From the NCBI GenBank assembly GCA_022497155.1, contig MU385714.1, positions 310,001 to 374,000 of the forward strand: DNA of 64,000 bases, written 5' to 3'. The stretch comes from Whalleya microplaca (lineage: Eukaryota > Ascomycota > Sordariomycetes > Xylariales > Xylariaceae). The notes beneath the pieces are model-generated. The model was not told where the DNA came from. It saw only the letters and a list, made by a program, of their open reading frames with translations, and did not search any database. How positions within the stretch are numbered: position 1 is the first letter of the stretch; every line of letters begins with the position of its first letter. The position numbers and the translations under genes were made by a program. Shown here piece by piece: positions 58,584 to 64,000 of this stretch.

Positions 58584-61500
58584 ATGGGCTTTCCTGCCGA
58601 GTTCGACGATAGACAAGACCATATTGACTCCACGGCAGAGGCCTACCACCCATATGCATACGAGACCGATAACAATGCCTCTTGGGCTGGCGCCCTACCG
58701 GTGAAGCAGTATGTGACAGGCCCACCCACTGGAATCTATGACGCGGCCTGATACTGACTCCCTCCGTACAGAGGATTGTATGATCCAAGCTTGGAAAAAG
58801 ATGCATGCGGTGTCGGCTTTGCCTGGTACGAACGCGGAAATCTTCTCTATTGAATACGCCTGCTAATTATATATATAGCCACATCAAGGGCAAGGCAAGC
58901 CACAAAATCGTTAGTGATGGTTAGTCGACAGCAATCGTGTAATACAGATTTGAGCAAGTCAACTAATTATGTCTAGCCCGAAATCTCCTTTGCAACATGA
59001 CCCACCGTGGAGCGGTTGGCTCTGATGCTCGAGATGGTGATGGTGCCGGTGTCATGACCTCGATTCCCCATAAGTTTTTTATCAAGAACTTTGAAAAGGA
59101 GGAAGGCGTTGTACTCCCCCCTTTGGGACAATATGCTGTTGGAAACTTGTTCTTTAAGCCGGATGAGGAGACGCTGCAGGAGTCGAAGAGGCAGTTGGAA
59201 GATATTGCCGAATCGCTAGGGCTGAGAGTGTTGGGTTGGCGAGAACCTCCTGTAGACTCTTCCCTCCTTGGGCCTGCGGCAGCCTCGCGCGAGCCAATCA
59301 TCCTGCAACCGTTTGTCGTTCTTGTATCTGCGTATGGCTCTGGAAATGCTCCTGAAATGACGGACCCAGAGAAATTCGACGAAAGACTCTTCGAACGACA
59401 GCTATATGTCCTTCGGAAACGAGCAACTCATACCATCGGTCTGCATAATTGGTTTTACCTGTGCTCTCTGTCCAACAAGAACATTGTCTACAAGGGACAA
59501 CTTGCTCCTGTTCAAGTTTACCAGTATTATCATGATTTGGTAAATGCCGACTATCAGGCACATTTTGCCCTTGTGCACTCTCGCTTCTCTACGAACACGT
59601 TCCCCTCATGGGATCGTGCTCAGCCACTGCGGTGGGCAGCTCACAACGGCGAGATAAATACTCTTCGTGGTAATAAGAATTGGATGCGCGCCCGAGAAGG
59701 CGTTATGCAATCTGATGTCTTCGGAGACGACCTCGAGCTGTTATACCCAATTGTTGAGGATGGTGGTTCCGATTCGGCTGCCTTTGACAACGTTTTAGAA
59801 CTACTCACTATCAATGGTGTTCTATCGTTGCCCGAGGCCGTCATGTTAATGGTCCCCGAGGCATGGCAAGGCAACACTCTCATGGATCCCAAAAAGGCTG
59901 CATTCTACGAGTGGGCGGCATGTCAGATGGAGCCCTGGGATGGCCCTGCTCTGTTCACCTTTGCGGACGGTCGATTTTGCGGTGCTAACCTAGACCGAAA
60001 CGGCCTCCGCCCTTGCCGGTACTACATTTTAGACGACGATCGTATTATTTGCGCCTCGGAAGTTGGCACAATTCATGTTGAGCCTGAACGCGTCATCCAG
60101 AAAGGACGTTTACAACCCGGTCGCATGCTTTTAGTTGATACCCAGGCCGGGCGTCTAATTGATGACTCGGAGCTCAAAGCAGCTGTATCTCAGCGTCACG
60201 AGTTCCGCCGATGGATCGACGAAGAACTTATTAGTCTGTCGAAGGTCTTGAGTCGGGTCTCCGGGCAGCACGGCATAGATATTGCTGCGAAGCCAGATGC
60301 TACCAAGCTGCAGGAAGATCCGCTGCTGCTCGCCTTTGGTTACACCCACGAGCAGGTCAGCCTGCTCCTTGCGCCGATGGCTTCGGACGAGAAAGAGGCT
60401 TTGGGATCTATGGGTAACGATGCGCCGTTGGCATGTCTTTCTCAAGCCCCTCGACTCTTGTACGATTATTTCCGTGAGCTGTTCGCCCAAGTAACCAACC
60501 CTCCGATTGACCCTATCCGTGAATCCATCGTGATGTCGTTGGATTGCTACGTCGGACCCCAGGGTAACCTGCTTGAGATGGACCCTTCTCAGTGTGGTCG
60601 CCTGCTACTTCAGAGCCCGATTCTTTCGATCCCGGAATTCAACGCCTTGGCAAATATCTCCAAAGTGCACCCCGATTGGACAGTGAAGAAGATAGACTTA
60701 ACCTTCCCCAAAAAGGAGGGAGTCGCTGGCTATATGAAACATCTGGACTTCATTTGTGACGAGGTTACGGCTGCTATTGAGGCTCGGGATAGAATCATTA
60801 TTCTATCCGACCGCAAGGCATCGGCCGACCGTGTCCCTGTCTCGACCGTACTCGCCTCCGGAATGGTCCACCATCATCTGGTTAGCAACAAGTGGCGCTC
60901 TCTGGCAGCCATCGTGCTCGAAACTGCTGAGGCTCGCGAGGTCCATCATATGTGTGTTTTGCTCGGTTACGGAGCGGATGCTATTAACCCCTACCTTGCC
61001 ATGGAATGCATACTTAAACTTAACCGTGAAGGTCTGATCAGAAAGAAGCTCTCCGATGATACTCTTATTGCAAATTACAAGCATTCGTGTGATGGTGGTA
61101 TCCTCAAGGTTATGAGCAAAATGGGTATATCCACTCTTGCCAGTTATAAGGGTGCTCAGATCTTCGAGGCTCTCGGTGTTGATGATGAAGTCGTTGACCG
61201 ATGCTTCAGAGGTACGGCTTCCCGTATCAAGGGTCTAACCTTCGAGCTCATTGCCGAGGACGCTTTTCGGTTCCACGAAAGGGGCTTCTCTTCTCGTTAC
61301 ACCGTCGGAATTACTGGCCTCCCAGAATCTGGCGAGTACCATTGGCGTGACGGCGGTGAACCTCATATCAACGATCCCACGTCAATTGCAAATGTCCAGG
61401 ATGCCGTTCGGACCAAGAACGATAAGTCGTACGAAGCTTACTCCCGATCTGAATATGAGCAGATCAAGGCCTGTACACTGCGTGGCATGCTCGACTTCAA

Positions 61501-64000
61501 GTTTGAGGACACCAACCCGATACCGATTGACCAAGTTGAGCCGTGGACAGAGATTGTGCGCCGTTTTTGCACGGGTGCCATGTCCTATGGTTCAATCTCT
61601 ATGGAATCACACTCTACCCTTGCCGTTGCCATGAACCGATTAGGTGGTAAATCAAATACAGGTGAAGGTGGTGAGGATCCTGAGCGGTCCCAAGTTATGA
61701 CAAATGGTGACACTATGAGGTCTGCTATCAAGCAAGTGGCCTCGGGCCGATTTGGTGTCACCTCCGCATACCTTGCCGATTCCGACGAGCTCCAGATCAA
61801 GATGGCACAGGGTGCGAAGCCCGGTGAAGGTGGTGAGCTGCCGGGCCACAAGGTTTCGAAGTCTATCGCTCGGACCCGCCATTCGACTCCTGGTGTCGGT
61901 CTCATCTCGCCACCTCCTCACCATGATATTTACTCTATCGAGGATCTAAAGCAGCTGATCTACGATCTCAAGTGTTCAAGTCCGCGGTCTCGCGTTTCTG
62001 TTAAGCTTGTATCTGAAACCGGTGTCGGCATTGTTGCATCGGGAGTCGCAAAAGCTAAGGCAGACCACATCCTGATCTCTGGTCATGATGGTGGCACTGG
62101 AGCCAGTAGATGGACTGGCATCAAGTACGCTGGTCTTCCGTGGGAACTCGGTCTGGCTGAGACTCACCAGACGCTTGTCTTGAACGATCTGCGTGGCCGT
62201 GTTGTCGTCCAGACTGACGGTCAACTCCGAACGGGACGTGATGTTGCTATTGCTTGCCTGCTCGGTGCAGAAGAATGGGGCTTTGCTACAACTCCTCTTA
62301 TCGCCATGGGGTGCATAATGATGCGCAAATGCCGTAAGTTCTTTCCAGTCTGTGACCAATCGTATGTGGGTACTAATCACAACTTGTTTTACTAGATCTC
62401 AACACTTGCCCAGTCGGTATCGCAACTCAGGATCCTGAGCTCCGCAAGAAGTTTACCGGTACACCTGAGCACGTCATCAACTTTTTCTATTATGTTGCGA
62501 ATGAGCTCAGAGCTATCATGGCCCAACTCGGTTTCCGAACTATCAATGAGATGGTGGGACATGTCGAGTGTCTGAAGGTTCGAGATGATCTTCGAACTAA
62601 CAAGACCTCTAACATCGACCTGTCTCTCATTCTTACGCCCGCCCATAAGCTTCGCCCTGGCGTGGCTACTTTCAATGTTCGAAAGCAAGATCATCGGCTC
62701 TATGTTCGACTAGATAACAAGCTTATCTCGGAAGCTGAGTTGACTCTAGACAAGGGTCTACCATCTCGCATCGAGTGTGACATTGTCAACACTGACCGAG
62801 CCATGGGCACGTCTCTCTCTTATCAAATTTCTAAGCGATATGGTGAGGCAGGCCTTCCTATGGACACAGTCCATGTCAATATCAAGGGCTCAGCTGGACA
62901 ATCTTTCGGTGCTTTCCTTGCACCTGGTGTCACCTTAGAACTAGAAGGAGATGCCAATGACTACGTTGGAAAGGGCCTGTCTGGTGGCCGACTCATTATC
63001 TATCCTCCACGATCAGCTGTCTTCAAGGCCGAGGAGAACATCCTGATCGGCAATGTCTGCTTGTACGGTGCTACTAATGGTACTTGCTTCTTCCGTGGAG
63101 TGGCTGCGGAGCGATTCGCCGTCCGAAACTCGGGAGCTACCGCTGTTGTTGAGGGCATTGGTGACCACGGATGTGAGTACATGACTGGTGGCCGTGTTGT
63201 GATCCTGGGAAGCACCGGTCGCAATTTCGCTGCTGGTATGTCGGGTGGTATTGCCTACGTCCTCGACATTCGCCGCGACTTCATGCCCAAGCTCAATATG
63301 GAGATGGTTGAAGCCTCCCAGGTAGAAGACCCAACCGAGATCGCATTCTTACGGGGTCTGATTGAGGATCACCATCACTACACCGGATCTGAGCTGGCTG
63401 CTCGTATCCTGGTAGACTTCAACCGAGCCCTGCCATACTTCGTCAAGGTTCTTCCAGTCGACTACAAACGAGTCCTTGAGGAGGAGGCCGCGAAAGCTGC
63501 TGAGGCTAAACGTGCCGAGTATAACCTTCCTATAATGCCTGGCGTACAGGCAAAGAAGGGAGATAAATCGGCCAAGCTCCAGGACATTGAAGAGACCGTT
63601 GGTGACAACGCGTCTGAGAAGAAGCGCGCTCTGGTTCTGGACAAGACTAAGGGGTTTATGAAGTATCAACGACGATCAGAGAAATATCGCAGCTCCAAGA
63701 CCCGAACCAAGGATTGGGCTGAGCTTTCTCAACGGTTAGACGAAGATGAGCTGAAGTACCAGTCAGCTCGTTGCATGGACTGCGGTGTTCCTTTCTGCCA
63801 GTCTGACACGGGATGTCCCATCTCCAACATCATTCCCAAGTGGAATGAGTTGGTTTTCCAGAACCAGTGGCAAGATGCTCTTAACCGTCTGCTCATGACT
63901 AACAACTTCCCCGAGTTCACTGGTCGTGTCTGCCCTGCACCTTGCGAAGGTGCTTGCGTGCTTGGAATCAACGAGGATCCAGTTGGCATTAAGTCTATCG
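58584..64000 (+). CDS. GLT1: Glutamate synthase (NADPH/NADH) GLT1, 3' truncated by the window
   Basis: Exons 58584-58708, 58772-58825, 58879-58919, 58977-62333 and 62396 to the window end encode the first ~1727 residues of an enzyme usually about 2100 long. It makes two glutamates from glutamine and 2-oxoglutarate (GOGAT), the second step of ammonium assimilation. The propeptide ends before Cys54 ([10 protein letters not shown]), the N-terminal nucleophile of the glutaminase domain. The central and FMN-binding synthase domains follow, with the 3Fe-4S cysteines in [16 protein letters not shown] (C-x5-C-x4-C); the fourth intron falls inside this motif. The beta-type portion starts near [15 protein letters not shown] and shows the first low-potential 4Fe-4S cysteines ([16 protein letters not shown]). 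The first three exons are tiny and were placed by motif. The gene simply runs off the edge. Confidence 0.96.

Noticed and set aside
1..64000. CRISPR array, prophage, plasmid origin or bacterial operon
   Set aside because: The sequence is eukaryotic: spliceosomal introns, no Shine-Dalgarno-coupled genes, no regularly spaced direct repeats.

Overview
The window is nuclear DNA from a filamentous ascomycete (Pezizomycotina), most likely a sordariomycete. The evidence is short spliceosomal introns (mostly 47-170 nt, GTRNGT donors, CTRAY branch sites, YAG acceptors), genes on both strands without operons, and fungal-specific proteins: a NUC-2/PHO81 regulator, a fungal rhodopsin-domain membrane protein, an SKG6-type membrane protein, a Gta3-type amidotransferase subunit and a PL1 pectate lyase. 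I cannot name the species. Seventeen protein-coding genes can be supported, and for most of them I could place exon junctions that keep the frame and restore conserved motifs.

Layout. 1-3.0 kb: gene-poor. 3.0-5.5 kb (+): DUF726/TMCO4-type alpha/beta-hydrolase-like membrane protein. 5.8-6.7 kb (-): mitochondrial Glu-tRNA(Gln) amidotransferase subunit C/Gta3-like. 7.3-8.4 kb (+): alpha-SNAP (SEC17). 9.0-12.8 kb (+): RRP12. 13.4-14.3 kb (-): SNARE VTI1. 15.7-17.4 kb (+): FAD-dependent amine-oxidase-like protein. 17.7-18.8 kb (+): COX11. 20.2-21.2 kb (-): secreted pectate lyase. 22.8-23.5 kb (+): unknown four-helix membrane protein. 23.7-27.3 kb (-): NUC-2/PHO81. 27.3-30.3 kb: gene-poor, with a tRNA-derived SINE-like element. 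30.3-31.8 kb (+): rhodopsin-domain protein, convergent with a cytochrome P450 at 32.1-34.1 kb (-). 34.7-36.2 kb (-): CUE-domain protein (CUE5-like). 37.2-39.3 kb (+): DEAH-box helicase of the DHX35 group. 41.3-43.6 kb (+): SKG6-like membrane protein. 43.6-47.1 kb: gene-poor. 47.1-48.4 kb (+): Ser/Thr-rich single-pass protein resembling a MID2-type wall sensor. 50.5-51.4 kb (+): SNARE BET1, convergent with APC15 at 51.7-52.9 kb (-). 53-58.6 kb: the longest gene-poor stretch. 58.6 kb to the end (+): glutamate synthase GLT1, cut by the window edge.

How the genes relate. There is no biosynthetic cluster, CRISPR array, prophage or other packaged system. Most genes are housekeeping: ER-Golgi-endosome trafficking (SEC17, VTI1, BET1), ribosome biogenesis (RRP12), splicing-type helicase, mitochondrial translation and respiration (Gta3, COX11), cell cycle (APC15), nitrogen assimilation (GLT1) and phosphate sensing (PHO81). 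The lifestyle-related genes are the pectate lyase, which suggests contact with plant cell walls, and the rhodopsin-domain/P450 pair, which sits between less conserved intergenic DNA. The gene-poor blocks hold no open frame that I can recognise.

The most unusual structural points are a PHO81 start codon that is itself split by an intron, a possible spliced upstream ORF whose stop would overlap the start of the FAD gene, a SINE-like element with A/B-box-like promoter sequences, and expanding simple repeats that code for the low-complexity half of the Gta3-like protein. I see nothing that I would call a new biological system.
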